Counted from the stretch's first letter, positions 37,645 to 46,663 are shown. The stretch is DNA of 64,000 nucleotides from Corynebacterium otitidis ATCC 51513 (GCF_000296405.1 NZ_JH815193.1:1-64000), one strand, 5' to 3'. Translations and numbers: made by a program. The notes: generated by a model from the letters alone, not told the origin.

Positions 37645-38082
37645 ATGGAGATCATCAACTGGTATCGCAAGGCCTCGGAGCGGGACTTGAGCGCCGACGA
37701 GCTCGACGTCCTCAACGGGCAAAAGGTCGGCCTCGCCGGGCACCTGGGCATCGAGTTTTCCGCCCTCGGGCCGGAGTCGGCGGCGGCGCGCCTCGAGGTG
37801 GGCCGCGAGCACCTTCAGCCCGCGGGCCTCGTCAACGGCGGCGTGTTCGCCTCGATCGGGGAGACGGTCGCCTCCGTCGCGGGCATCGTGCGCGCCGGCG
37901 GCGTCGCCGTCGTGGGCGTCAACAACGACACGAACTTCATCCGCTCGGTGCGCTCCGGGGTCATCGAGGCGACCGCCGAGCCCATCCAGCTGGGCCGGCG
38001 CACCCAGCTGTGGCGCGTCGACATGCGTAACGAGGACCGCCTCGCCGCGCAGACCATCCTGCGCACCATGGTGGTCGGCTAA
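37645..38082 (+). CDS. PaaI-type hotdog thioesterase
   Basis: 145 aa. A single hotdog domain with the PaaI/YbgC-like core HLQPAGLVNGGVFASIGETV, whose NGG-x(7)-E pattern carries the catalytic acid, and VNNDTNFIRSVRSGVIEATA. Likely hydrolyses acyl- or aryl-CoA esters in the cytosol; the substrate is not evident. It is a single gene divergent from gnd. A gene order of gnd next to a thioesterase recurs in corynebacteria. Confidence 0.88.
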   Translation: MEIINWYRKASERDLSADELDVLNGQKVGLAGHLGIEFSALGPESAAARLEVGREHLQPAGLVNGGVFASIGETVASVAGIVRAGGVAVVGVNNDTNFIRSVRSGVIEATAEPIQLGRRTQLWRVDMRNEDRLAAQTILRTMVVG

Positions 38083-38089
38083 CGACAAA

Positions 38090-38131
38090 CGGGGCGCCCG
38101 AACCGCGGCGGTTCCTCGCTCCGGAGCCCCG
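38090..38131. terminator. Hairpin between converging thioesterase and ABC-transporter genes
   Basis: Outer stem CGGGGC/GCCCCG and inner stem GAACCGC/GCGGTTC form a two-part hairpin. The T-run is weak, so termination efficiency is uncertain. Confidence 0.55.
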
Positions 38132-38136
38132 CGACC

Positions 38137-39189
38137 TTATTCCTCCGACGACCGCTCGTAAGCCAGCGCGCCGTCGACGACGAGGCCCACGGGCTCGCCC
38201 TCGACCGGGCGGCGGGTCCCGGCGTCGGCCCGAAAGGTCTCGCCGCCGGCGAGCACCGTGGCGCTGTAGCCGCGCCCCGTAAAGAGGGCAGAGGAAATAA
38301 TCCCCCGCAGCGCGCCGGGCTCCTCCGGCGAGACCAGCCGGGTGTGCGTCGCGGTGAGCGCGAGCGTCATCGCCGCCGCCCGCGGCGCGCCGTCGAGCCG
38401 AGCCACGGGCAGGCGCAGCGCCCCGCCCAACGCCACCGCCTCATCGCCCTCGCGGGCGGCGGGAACGAGGGTGGCGTCCGCGATGAACTGCGCCACCGCG
38501 GAGCTCGCCGGGCGCTCCAGCAGTTCGGCCGGGGTCGCGAGCTGGCGGAGACGCCCCTCAGAGAGCACCGCCACCCGGTCACCCAGCGCCAACGCCTCCG
38601 AGCGGTCGTGCGTGACGTGGATGGCGGTGAGCCCCTCGCGCTTGGTCAAACCCACGAGCTCACGCCGCAGCGCGTCGCGCAGCGGCTCGTCGAGGGCCGA
38701 CAGCGCCTCGTCGAAGAGCAGCACCAAGGGCTGGGCGACCACCGCACGCGCCAGCGCCACCCGCTGCCGCTGTCCACCGGAAAGCTGCTCCGGGCGGCGC
38801 CGCCCTAGGCCGGGCAGCCCCACGAGCCGAAGTACCCGCTCCACGCGCTCGGCGACCTCGCCGCGCGGCAGTCTACGGCGCTCCAAGGGATACGCGATGT
38901 TCTTCGCCACGCTCAGGTGCGGCCAGACGGCGTGCGACTGGAAGACCATGCCGATCTCTCGGCGCTCGGGAGGAAGCCCGGTCACGTCGCGCCCGGCGAT
39001 CGAGACCGATCCTGCGCTGGGCTGCGCGAAGCCCGCGACGGCCCGCAGCAGCGTCGTCTTGCCCGAGCCCGAGGGCCCCACCAGCGTGAGAAACTCGTGC
39101 GGCTCGACGGCCATCGAGACCCCGTCGACGCCCAGGGTGCCGTCGGGGAACTCGACCTGAAGACCCGCGATGTCGATGGCGGGAGTCAT
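38137..39189 (-). CDS. fbpC: Ferric-iron-type ABC transporter ATPase (FbpC)
   Basis: 350 aa. Walker A GPSGSGKTT (about 37-45), Q-loop VFQSHAVWPHLSV, signature LSGGQRQRVALARA, Walker B VLLFDEALSALD (the usual P after DE is A), and a C-terminal TOBE-like regulatory domain (about 245-350). The domain set fits FbpC/PotA-type importers. The ATG overlaps the permease stop (ATGA). Iron is inferred from the binding-protein type; thiamine or polyamine cannot be excluded from this subunit alone. Confidence 0.88.
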   Translation of the reverse strand: MTPAIDIAGLQVEFPDGTLGVDGVSMAVEPHEFLTLVGPSGSGKTTLLRAVAGFAQPSAGSVSIAGRDVTGLPPERREIGMVFQSHAVWPHLSVAKNIAYPLERRRLPRGEVAERVERVLRLVGLPGLGRRRPEQLSGGQRQRVALARAVVAQPLVLLFDEALSALDEPLRDALRRELVGLTKREGLTAIHVTHDRSEALALGDRVAVLSEGRLRQLATPAELLERPASSAVAQFIADATLVPAAREGDEAVALGGALRLPVARLDGAPRAAAMTLALTATHTRLVSPEEPGALRGIISSALFTGRGYSATVLAGGETFRADAGTRRPVEGEPVGLVVDGALAYERSSEE

Positions 39190-40808
39190 GCTCTGCTCGC
39201 TCCTTTCTTCGTCCCTCGGCCCGGCGACCGGACCACGAGAGCCAGCGCGGCGACCCCCACCACAGCGAAAAGCAGCGCGAGGGCGGCGGCCTGGTTATAG
39301 TTGCCCGCCTGCTGCAGGTTAAATAGCTGCACCCCCAGCGTGGTCGAACCCGGAGCGATGAGCAGCACCGACACCGTGAGCTCCCGCACCGCGGTGACGG
39401 CCACGAGCGCGGCGCCCGCGACCGCGGCGGGCAGCGCCAGCGCCCCGGTGGTGCTCAGCAGCGCGCGCAGCTCCCCGGCGCCGGCGACGCGGGCGGCCTC
39501 CTCGAAGGCCGCGGGGCTCGAGGAGAGCGGGCCGCGCACCGCCTGCACCACCAGGGCGGTGAACGCACAGACGTAAGCGCCGAGAATCACCCAGTGGGTG
39601 TTATAGATCCCGGTGTAGCGCCCGAGGATCAGCCAGCCCACGCCGATGATGAGGCCCGGCAGCGCGGTAGGCAGCAGGACGGTGAGGGTGAGGGCGACGT
39701 TGCTGCGCGCCGGCACGCGCGTGGTTACCAGCGCGATGAGCCAGCCCAGTGCTCCGCAGATGAGTGCCGCCGAGAGCGCCAGGGTCACCGAGGTGGCGAT
39801 GGCCTGGCTGGTGCGCGGGTTGGTGAGCGCGGCCGTGAAATTGCCCAGGGAGATGGTCTCCAAAGTGAACGGCACGCCGGGCGCGGGCAGCAGGGCTCGA
39901 TAGACGAGCGCGAGGATCGGGGCGAGCGTCGCGGTCAGCCCGAGCACCCAGCCGACGACCGTGGCCGGCAGCCGCAGGGCCCCGAGCCTGGTGATCGCCG
40001 CGGCACCGCCGTCGGAGCGAGACCGGCCGGCGCGCCGGGACACCACGAAGTCCGCGATGACCGCCACCACGCCCAGGACCAGCAGCACCACGCCGATGGT
40101 GGAGACCGTCTGCAGCGGGTTGGACACGGTGCCGGACTCCATGAAGCGGTACATCATCGTGGCGAGGGTCTCGACGCCCGCGGGAGAACCGATAATCGCC
40201 GGGATCCCGAAGTCCGCGAGGTTGGCGACCGCTGTGAGGGTGAAGGCGCTCAGCAGCGCGGGGCGCAGCAGCGGGAGCGTCACGGTGCGCAGCACGGTAA
40301 ATGGCCCGGCCCCGGAGAGCGCGGCGGCCTGCTCGAGGTCGGCGGGGATGGCTCGCAGGCCCGCGGAGACCACGACGTAGACGATGGGGTAGGAGTGCAG
40401 CGTGAGCAGGACAATCACGCCGTCGAGGCCGTAGATATTCCACAGCTCGCCCTCGACCAGCCGGTTGATGCCCTGGTTGGGCCCGGCGAGCTGCAGCCAG
40501 GCGATCGCCCCGACGAACGGCGGCATGACGAGCGGGGAGAGGAGCAGCAGGCGCAGGGGCCCGGAGCCGTAGGCGTCGGAGTGGTCGAGCAGGAGCGCCA
40601 CGGCCGTTCCGATGACGACCGCGAGGACGGCCGAGACCGTCGTCGAGATCAGCGAGTTGAGCGCCGCCTCGCCCAGGCCCCTCGACAGCAGCTCGGGCAG
40701 TTGATTGCCGCCAAGCGCGAGGCTGATGACTAGGCCCAAGGGCGTGAGGATCACGCCCGCGACGACCAGCCACAGGGCGAGGCGCAGCAGGCTAACCCTT
40801 GACGGCAT
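39186..40808 (-). CDS. fbpB: Ferric-iron-type ABC permease (FbpB), double-length
   Basis: 540 aa with about 12 membrane segments and two internally related halves. Each half has a BPD_transp_1 EAA loop (LEQAAALSGAGPFTVLRTVT and FEEAARVAGAGELRALLSTT). Fused permeases of this kind are typical of FbpB. The ATG lies 17 nt inside the end of the binding-protein gene, a strong sign of co-transcription. Confidence 0.92.
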   Translation of the reverse strand: MPSRVSLLRLALWLVVAGVILTPLGLVISLALGGNQLPELLSRGLGEAALNSLISTTVSAVLAVVIGTAVALLLDHSDAYGSGPLRLLLLSPLVMPPFVGAIAWLQLAGPNQGINRLVEGELWNIYGLDGVIVLLTLHSYPIVYVVVSAGLRAIPADLEQAAALSGAGPFTVLRTVTLPLLRPALLSAFTLTAVANLADFGIPAIIGSPAGVETLATMMYRFMESGTVSNPLQTVSTIGVVLLVLGVVAVIADFVVSRRAGRSRSDGGAAAITRLGALRLPATVVGWVLGLTATLAPILALVYRALLPAPGVPFTLETISLGNFTAALTNPRTSQAIATSVTLALSAALICGALGWLIALVTTRVPARSNVALTLTVLLPTALPGLIIGVGWLILGRYTGIYNTHWVILGAYVCAFTALVVQAVRGPLSSSPAAFEEAARVAGAGELRALLSTTGALALPAAVAGAALVAVTAVRELTVSVLLIAPGSTTLGVQLFNLQQAGNYNQAAALALLFAVVGVAALALVVRSPGRGTKKGASRA

Positions 40809-41823
40809 CCTGGAACGCCTCGACGGCGGCCTCCTGGTCGCGGGTGACGGCCTCCAGATCCGGGGTGAGGAGCTCGATCTCGCTGAGCGCGGCGGCTCCC
40901 TCCGGGGTGCCGGCGTCCTCGCGCACGGGAAGGTAGTTCTGTTCCACGGCGAGCCCCTGGCCCTCGAGGGAGATGAGGAACTCGAGGTACTTCTTCGCGG
41001 CGTCCTGGTTCTTCGAGTCGGCGAAGATGCCCGCGGGCTCGGTGACGAAGGGGGCGCCCTCCTCGGGGTAGATCACCTCGACGGGGGAGCCCTGCTCCTT
41101 GAGGTCGCGCGCCAGGTAGTCGACGAAGACGCCGTAGGGGTGCCCGCCGGAGGCGACCTCCTGCGAGGTGGGGCCGTTCGACTCCGCGATCATCGGGGAG
41201 TTTTCGCCCAGCGCCTCGAACCAGTCGTCCCCGAGGGAGGGCTCGTTCCGCCACACACTCGCGTTGAAGGCCGCGGCCCCGGACACCGCCGGGTCCGGCA
41301 TGACGATCTGGTCCTGGTACTTCGGGTCGGCGAGGTCCTGCCAGGAGCTCGGGCGGTCGGCCTCCTCCGTCTCGTTCTCGTTGTAGGCGATGACGGTCGG
41401 GATAATCCGGGTGCCGACGTAGTTCTCGGTGCCGCGGGCCTCCTCGATGACCTCGGAGGTGTCGAGATCGCTGATATCGGCGAGCACCCCGTCCTCGGCG
41501 TAGGTATCGAAGGTCGCGGAGTCGGCGGCCCAGAGGATATCCGCGCCGATCTCCCCGGCCTGCTGCTCGGCGGCGATGCGGGCCTTGAGGTCCCCGGTGC
41601 CGGCCCGGTAGACCTCGACGTCGATGTCCGGGTTCTGCTCGGTGAAGGCGGCGTTGATCTCGTCGACCTTGTCCTCGGGCTCGGACGTGTAGACGGTGAG
41701 GGTGACGGTCTCGTCGCCCGAGGCGGTGTCGGTGGGTTCGGGGTCGGCTGCGGGCTCGGAGCAGGCGGCGAGGGTGAGGGCACCGCACGCCGCGACGGCG
41801 GCGGTGAGGGGACGAAGGCTCAT
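40792..41823 (-). CDS. fbpA: Ferric-iron-binding lipoprotein (FbpA)
   Basis: 343 aa. Lipoprotein signal peptide (SLRPLTAAVAACGALTLAAC, lipid on Cys21), then an acidic linker and a type II periplasmic-binding domain: VTLTVYTSEPEDKVDEINAA, ADILWAADSATFDTYAEDGV, FVTEPAGIFADSKNQDAAKK and LPVREDAGTP. The Fbp family carries ferric ions or ferric-citrate-like chelates. RBS GAGGAG is 6 nt from ATG 41823. No DtxR box could be recognised upstream. Confidence 0.88.
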   Translation of the reverse strand: MSLRPLTAAVAACGALTLAACSEPAADPEPTDTASGDETVTLTVYTSEPEDKVDEINAAFTEQNPDIDVEVYRAGTGDLKARIAAEQQAGEIGADILWAADSATFDTYAEDGVLADISDLDTSEVIEEARGTENYVGTRIIPTVIAYNENETEEADRPSSWQDLADPKYQDQIVMPDPAVSGAAAFNASVWRNEPSLGDDWFEALGENSPMIAESNGPTSQEVASGGHPYGVFVDYLARDLKEQGSPVEVIYPEEGAPFVTEPAGIFADSKNQDAAKKYLEFLISLEGQGLAVEQNYLPVREDAGTPEGAAALSEIELLTPDLEAVTRDQEAAVEAFQDAVKG

Positions 41824-41861
41824 GGTGGCTCCTCAGGAAACTGGATAGCGATTGTCTCTCG

Positions 41862-41940
41862 TATTGTGACACGCACTATGCCGGTCTGCAGGACGAGGAA
41901 TTCGCCGGTGGCTATCCGCTAAACGGCGCACTGGTGGAGC
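41862..41940 (+). pseudogene. Possible gene remnant upstream of fbpA
   Basis: One plus-strand frame reads YCDTHYAGLQDEEFAGGYPL and then NGALVELHW without a start and with coding-like composition, unlike the flanking spacer. It may be the leftover 3' end of a lost gene. I could not name the family, and the stretch is short, so chance cannot be excluded. Confidence 0.3.
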
Positions 41941-42030
41941 TGCACTGGCCGCCCTCGCCGTCGTGTCCTCTCTACGCTCGTGCCCCGACCGTCGCGGAGA
42001 GGAAAAGGGCGAGGCCCCCAGAGAGACAAG

Positions 42031-42075
42031 AAAACCCCCGGCCCACCGCGAATAGCGGCGGGGCGGGGGTTTCTT
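42031..42075. terminator. Bidirectional terminator downstream of ndh
   Basis: AAACCCCCG-CCC-CCGC pairs with GCGG-GGG-CGGGGGTTT across a short loop; on the minus strand TTTTCTTG follows and on the plus strand TTTCTTT. It lies just after the ndh stop. Confidence 0.85.
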
Positions 42076-42103
42076 TCCGCGGCTACGGCCGCGGTTGAGA
42101 GCC

Positions 42104-43477
42104 CTACTTGTTCTTGCGGCTGTAGATCGCCTCGAACTCCTCAGGCTTCTCCTCGGCGAGCTTGTCGAGGCCGGTGCGGCCGACGACCTGCTGCCGGGTG
42201 GTGGTGAGCTCTCCGCGGCGGCGGGAGAAGATGTTGCTCACCCAGGAGACGAGGGCGTTGAAGCGGCTGCGGCGGCCGGACATGTACCACAGGTGCACGC
42301 CGAGCCACATGAACCACGGGACGAGGCCGGCGAGCTCCGAGTCGCCGATCTTCGCGACCGCCTTGAAGCGGGAGATGATCGCCATGGAGCCCTTGTCGTA
42401 GTAGGAGAAGGGCTCGCGGTCCTTGGGGTCCTCGCCCTCGGCGCGCTTGGCGATCTGCTGCGCGGCGTAGACGCCGGACTGGATCGCGACCTGCGCGACG
42501 CCGGGGAGCTTGTCGCGGGACATGACGTCGCCGACGATGAAGACGTTGTCCTTGTCGCCGACGGTGAGGTCCTCATTCACCGGGATCTTGCCGCCGCGGT
42601 CGGGGTCGATGCCGACCTGCTCGGCGATGCGCGCGCCGAGCGAGGAGGCGGACACGCCGGCGGACCAGACCTTGGCGTAGCTCTCGAGGGTGACCTCGTC
42701 GCCGTCCTTGGTCTTGTAGCTCACCGAGGTGGCGTCCACGTTGGAGACCATCGCGTTGAGGCGGACCTCGATGCCGAGCTTCTCGAGCATGCGCTGCGCC
42801 TTGCGGCCGAGCTTCTTCCCGAACGGGGGAAGGACCTGCGGCGCGCCGTCGAGGAGGTAGATCTTGACGTTGTCGGGGTTAATGTTGCGGAACTCGCCGG
42901 AGAGGGTGCGGTGGGCCATCTCCGAGAGCTGGCCGGCGAGCTCCACGCCGGTGGGGCCGGCGCCGATGATGACGAAGTTGAGGAGCTTCTGGCGCTCCTC
43001 GGGGTCGTCGGTGAGCTCGGCGCGCTCGAAGGCGTCGATGAAGCGGCCGCGGATCTCGAGCGCGTCGTCGAGGGTCTTCAGGCCGGGGGCGTACTGCGCG
43101 AAGTGGTCGTTGCCGAAGTACGACTGGTTGCCGCCCGAGGCGAGGATAAGGTCGTCGTACTCGAAGTCGCGGCGGCTCGGCCCGATATCGGCGGTCACCG
43201 TCTGCTCGTCGACGTTGATGTCCTTGACCTCGCCCTTGACGATGTAGAGGTTGTCGAGGTCGTCGAGGATCTGCCGGTTCGCCGGGGCGATATCGCCGGG
43301 GCTAAGGAGCCCGGTGGCCACCTGGTAGAGCAGCGGCGAGAACAGGTGGTGGTTCTCGCGGTCGATGAGGGTGACATCGACGTCGGCGTTCTTAAGCTCG
43401 CGGGCAGCGAACACGCCGGCGAAGCCGGCGCCGACGATAATGACGTGACGGCGCCCGGTATCGGGACGGAAAGCCAT
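42104..43477 (-). CDS. ndh: Type II NADH dehydrogenase
   Basis: 457 aa. Single-subunit, non-proton-pumping NADH:menaquinone oxidoreductase at the inner face of the membrane. Two dinucleotide-binding motifs: HVIIVGAGFAGVFAARELKN for FAD (about 11-30) and FVIIGAGPTGVELAGQLSEM for NADH (about 170-190). The C-terminal amphipathic region (WFMWLGVHLWYMSGRRSRFN) is the usual membrane anchor. ATG 43477 has a near-consensus AAGGAGG. A TACAAT box at 43617-43622 on the minus strand would give a 5' UTR of about 135 nt. Confidence 0.96.
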   Translation of the reverse strand: MAFRPDTGRRHVIIVGAGFAGVFAARELKNADVDVTLIDRENHHLFSPLLYQVATGLLSPGDIAPANRQILDDLDNLYIVKGEVKDINVDEQTVTADIGPSRRDFEYDDLILASGGNQSYFGNDHFAQYAPGLKTLDDALEIRGRFIDAFERAELTDDPEERQKLLNFVIIGAGPTGVELAGQLSEMAHRTLSGEFRNINPDNVKIYLLDGAPQVLPPFGKKLGRKAQRMLEKLGIEVRLNAMVSNVDATSVSYKTKDGDEVTLESYAKVWSAGVSASSLGARIAEQVGIDPDRGGKIPVNEDLTVGDKDNVFIVGDVMSRDKLPGVAQVAIQSGVYAAQQIAKRAEGEDPKDREPFSYYDKGSMAIISRFKAVAKIGDSELAGLVPWFMWLGVHLWYMSGRRSRFNALVSWVSNIFSRRRGELTTTRQQVVGRTGLDKLAEEKPEEFEAIYSRKNK

Positions 43478-43823
43478 AATCGTCCTCCTTTTCACGCGTA
43501 AGTGTGTGCCGTTTGTCCACCGTAGCGGGAGGCCCGGGCAGCCGCCTGGGCCTTTTCGGACCCTCGGCGCGGCCCGTGTTGCATAAAACACCCGCGGGCC
43601 TCCGTTACGGGCGCCCATTGTAGTACGTGTGTCCTATTCCGCGAGCACACCGCCGCCACCGGCCTTCGTCGGGCCGGTATGTCGCGCCTCCTCGCTGGCG
43701 AAACGCCCGCTAGGATTGCGCATCGGGCGCCGCCTGCCTTAGGCCGCGCCGCGCGGGCATCCCCGGGCGGCGGGGCGGGGGCCGGCGGCCTGAGACCGGA
43801 AGCGTTGGCGTGGCGAAGGGGGC
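43478..43823. other. Divergent spacer between ndh and the CFA-like methyltransferase
   Basis: 346 nt without a gene. It holds the putative ndh -10 (TACAAT, 43617-43622, minus strand) and a TAGGAT hexamer at 43711-43716 (plus strand) for the methyltransferase. Nothing else was recognised. Confidence 0.55.
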
Positions 43824-45095
43824 GTGGGCGAGGACGTGTCGGGGGATCATCTGTCGCACATCGACGCCGCCTCGTGGCCCGGGGTGGCCGCGGTGCCCGC
43901 GCCGCCGCTCATCAGGCTCAAGGCGCGCGCCGCGGAGGCCGGCTTCGCGCGCGCCTGCCAGGCCGCCGGCGTGGAGCTCGACCCGGACGAGGGAGCGGAC
44001 CTCACCGTCGACCACGAGGAGCTCTTCGCCCGGCTCGCCGCCGGCGGCTGGGTGGGGCTCTTGGAGTCCTACCTCGCCGGCGAGTGGCGCGCCGAGGACC
44101 TCGCGGGCGTGCTCGAGGCGCTGCTTCGCGCCGGCTACCAGCCCTCGAGGCGCCGCCTCAAGGCGGGGGAGGCGACCGGCGGGGCGCTGCCGCCCCGGCT
44201 CGTCGCGCTGTGCTCCACCGACGGGGCGAGCCACTTCTTCGGGCGCTTCGCCTCCTCGGTGGGGACCAGCGTGCGCGAGACGCTCCCGGCCGCGGGCCGC
44301 GAGGAGCCGCGCCGCTTCGTCGAGCGCACCCGCTACTCGCGCCCCGTCGACGTCGCCCGCGCGGACCTGAGGGAGGCGCAGCGCCGCGCCGCGGAATCGC
44401 TGCTCGACCTCGCGCGGGTCCGCCCGGGCAGCCACCTGCTCGAGCTGCCCGCCTCGGGCGGGGTGCTCGCCGGCCTCGCAGCGCGCCGCCAGGCGACCGT
44501 CGACGTGCTCAGCGCCGACGAGGCGAGCCTCGAGGCGCTGCGCGAGCGGCTCGTGCTCGACGGGGTGGGCGACCAGGTCCACGCCGAGCACGTCGACGCC
44601 GCGGTGCCCAGGGGCGTGCCGGGCCGCTTCGACGCGGTCGTCTCCATCGAGTACCTCGAGACGCTCTCGCCGAAGCAGCGGCGCCGCTTCTTCCGCTTCC
44701 TCGACCACGTCGTCGGGCCCCGCGGGGAGGTCGCCCTGCAGTCGGTGGTGCGCGGCGCGGCGCTCGGGCCGGCGGGCGAGGCCGCGCTCGACGGGCTTCG
44801 GGCCTATATCTGGCCCGGGCTGTCCTACCCCTCGGACGGGGAGGTCTACCGGCTCGTCGACCAGGACACGGGGCTCCGGCTCGTCGAGGAGCACCGGCTC
44901 GACGTCCACGCGGAGGAGACGCTGCGCCTCCAGGCGGAGCTGTTCCGCGCGCGCCGCCGGGAGGCCGCGGCCGCCGGCTTCGACGTCGTCTTCCGCCGGC
45001 TGTGGGACTTCCAGTACGCGCTGCGCCTCGCGCTGGTGCGCATCGGCGCGCTCGAGGCGAGGCAGTGGCGCCTCGTGCGCCGCCGTCCCCGCTAG
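43824..45095 (+). CDS. Cyclopropane-fatty-acid-synthase-like SAM methyltransferase
   Basis: 423 aa. The layout follows CFA/mycolic acid cyclopropane synthases: an N-terminal helical part (about 1-180, with WVGLLESYLAGEWRAEDLAG), a SAM domain with a degenerate motif I (LLELPASGGVLAGLAARRQA, where ExGxGxG is normal), VVSIEYLETL and a C-terminal WPGLSYPSDGE segment (family WIFPGG region). The degraded SAM loop makes catalytic activity doubtful. Start GTG 43824 with GAAGGGGG. A lipid-modifying role is inference. Confidence 0.8.
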   Translation: MGEDVSGDHLSHIDAASWPGVAAVPAPPLIRLKARAAEAGFARACQAAGVELDPDEGADLTVDHEELFARLAAGGWVGLLESYLAGEWRAEDLAGVLEALLRAGYQPSRRRLKAGEATGGALPPRLVALCSTDGASHFFGRFASSVGTSVRETLPAAGREEPRRFVERTRYSRPVDVARADLREAQRRAAESLLDLARVRPGSHLLELPASGGVLAGLAARRQATVDVLSADEASLEALRERLVLDGVGDQVHAEHVDAAVPRGVPGRFDAVVSIEYLETLSPKQRRRFFRFLDHVVGPRGEVALQSVVRGAALGPAGEAALDGLRAYIWPGLSYPSDGEVYRLVDQDTGLRLVEEHRLDVHAEETLRLQAELFRARRREAAAAGFDVVFRRLWDFQYALRLALVRIGALEARQWRLVRRRPR

Positions 45096-45179
45096 ACCCG
45101 GGCAGAGAACACCGCCGGCCCGCGGGCCCCGACGATGCGGGGCGCGGGCCGGCGGCGCAGTAGCGCGGCTTGTGCTCGG

Positions 45180-46532
45180 CTACTCGATGTCCTCGAGCGC
45201 GGTGGAGCGGGTCTCGCGCATCATGAAGATCGCGACGAGCGAGGCGCCCGCGGCGATCGCGAGGTAGAGGCCCACCGCGCCGACGCCGAAGCTGTAGACC
45301 AGCTGCGTGGCGATGAGCGGGGCGACCGCGGCGCCGAGGATCGCGGAGAGGTTATAGGCGATCCCGGAGCCGGTGTAGCGGATCGCGGTGGGGAAGAGCT
45401 CGGGCAAAACGATGGCCATCGGCCCGAAGATCAGCCCCATGAGGAACATCCCGATCCCCAGGAACACGCCCACCGAGGCGAGGCTGGCGTTCTCCGGGGC
45501 GAGGAACAGCTCGAAGGTGAAGGAGAACGCGAGAATCCCCAGCGTCGTGACGAGCAGGGTGGGCTTGCGGCCGAACCGGTCGGCGCACCACCCGGCCAGC
45601 GGGATGCCCACCATGAACGCGACGACGGTGACGAGCTGCACCTTGAGGAAGTCCTCGTAGGCGAAGCCCAGCCCCGCGCCCGACTCGGGATCCTCGATGC
45701 CGAAGGAGAGGATCCACGTCGTCACGAGGTAGAAGAGCGTGTAGCAGCCCACCATGATGAACGTGCCGGCGATAACCGGGCGCCACGCCTTGGTGAACAC
45801 GTCGCGCAGCGGGGCGCTCGCGCGCTTCCCCTGCGCCACCGAGTGCGTGTAGACGGGCGTCTCGTCGAGCTTGAAGCGCACCCACAGCCCGATGGCGACC
45901 ATGATCGCCGAGGCGAGGAACGGCACGCGCCAGCCCCACTGGAGGAACGCCCCGCCCGGGTCCGTCGGGGCCTCGTCGAAGGCGGTCACGAGGATGAGGA
46001 AGAGCCCGTTGGCGAGGAAGAAGCCGAACGGCGCGCCGAGCTGCGGCCACATCGCCGCCTGCGCGCGCTTGCCCGAGGCGGCGTTCTCCCCGGCGAGCAG
46101 CGCGGCGCCCGACCACTCGCCGCCGAGCCCGATGCCCTGCCCGAAGCGCATGAGCGCGAGCAACAGCGGCGCGAGGAAGCCGATCTGCTCGTAGGTGGGC
46201 AAAAGCCCGATGATGAACGTCGCAATACCCATGGTGAGCAGCGCGAAGACGAGCGAGTGCTTGCGGCCCACCTTGTCGCCGAAGTGCCCGAAGATCACCG
46301 AGCCCAGCGGGCGGGCCACGAACGCGAGCCCGAACGTTGCGAACGACGCCATGAGGTTGACGAAGCTGCTGCCCACGTCGGGGAAGAAGAGCACGGGGAA
46401 CACGGCCACCGCGGCGGTCGCGTAGACGTAAAAGTCGTAGAACTCGATGGTGGTGCCCACCGTCGAGGCGGTGATCACCCGGGCGCGCTCGCGCCGGCTC
46501 GTCGCCGGCGGGCGCTTCAGTGTCGTCGTCAC
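45180..46532 (-). CDS. MFS transporter, metabolite:H+ symporter (MHS) family
   Basis: 450 aa with 12 predicted membrane segments. The family signature GTTIEFYDFYVYATAA opens the first segment; PLGSVIFGHFGDKVGRKHSL is the MFS loop 2-3 motif; GLGGEWSGAALLAGENA is typical of ProP/ShiA/KgtP-type carriers. Substrates in this family include betaine/proline, shikimate, dicarboxylates and aromatics; the sequence does not decide. GTG 46532 was preferred because AAAGGAGG lies about 10 nt upstream. Confidence 0.9.
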   Translation of the reverse strand: MTTTLKRPPATSRRERARVITASTVGTTIEFYDFYVYATAAVAVFPVLFFPDVGSSFVNLMASFATFGLAFVARPLGSVIFGHFGDKVGRKHSLVFALLTMGIATFIIGLLPTYEQIGFLAPLLLALMRFGQGIGLGGEWSGAALLAGENAASGKRAQAAMWPQLGAPFGFFLANGLFLILVTAFDEAPTDPGGAFLQWGWRVPFLASAIMVAIGLWVRFKLDETPVYTHSVAQGKRASAPLRDVFTKAWRPVIAGTFIMVGCYTLFYLVTTWILSFGIEDPESGAGLGFAYEDFLKVQLVTVVAFMVGIPLAGWCADRFGRKPTLLVTTLGILAFSFTFELFLAPENASLASVGVFLGIGMFLMGLIFGPMAIVLPELFPTAIRYTGSGIAYNLSAILGAAVAPLIATQLVYSFGVGAVGLYLAIAAGASLVAIFMMRETRSTALEDIE

Positions 46533-46568
46533 CGGAGAGACGCCTCCTTTATTTCTCTGTGCGGTTGT

Positions 46569-46591
46569 CGGCGTTGCGGCCGGCAACGCCG
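46569..46591. repeat. Inverted repeat in the MFS leader
   Basis: CGGCGTTGC and GCAACGCCG, a perfect 9-bp inverted repeat around a 5-nt loop, 37 nt upstream of the MFS start. It could be an operator or a leader hairpin. Confidence 0.55.
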
Positions 46592-46624
46592 TCGGCTAAA
46601 TGCCAGACACCCTACACCGCCATC

Positions 46625-46663
46625 CCGCAAAATGATACATCCGTACCGCAAAATGGGACACCC
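46625..46663. promoter_or_regulatory. Two tandem 18-bp direct repeats between the MFS gene and panB
   Basis: CCGCAAAATGATACATCC (46625-46642) and CCGCAAAATGGGACACCC (46646-46663) match at 15 of 18 positions and are spaced 21 bp start to start, two helical turns. A looser copy (TAAATGCCAGACACCC) lies at 46597-46612. The arrangement fits tandem binding of a regulator. Confidence 0.5.
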
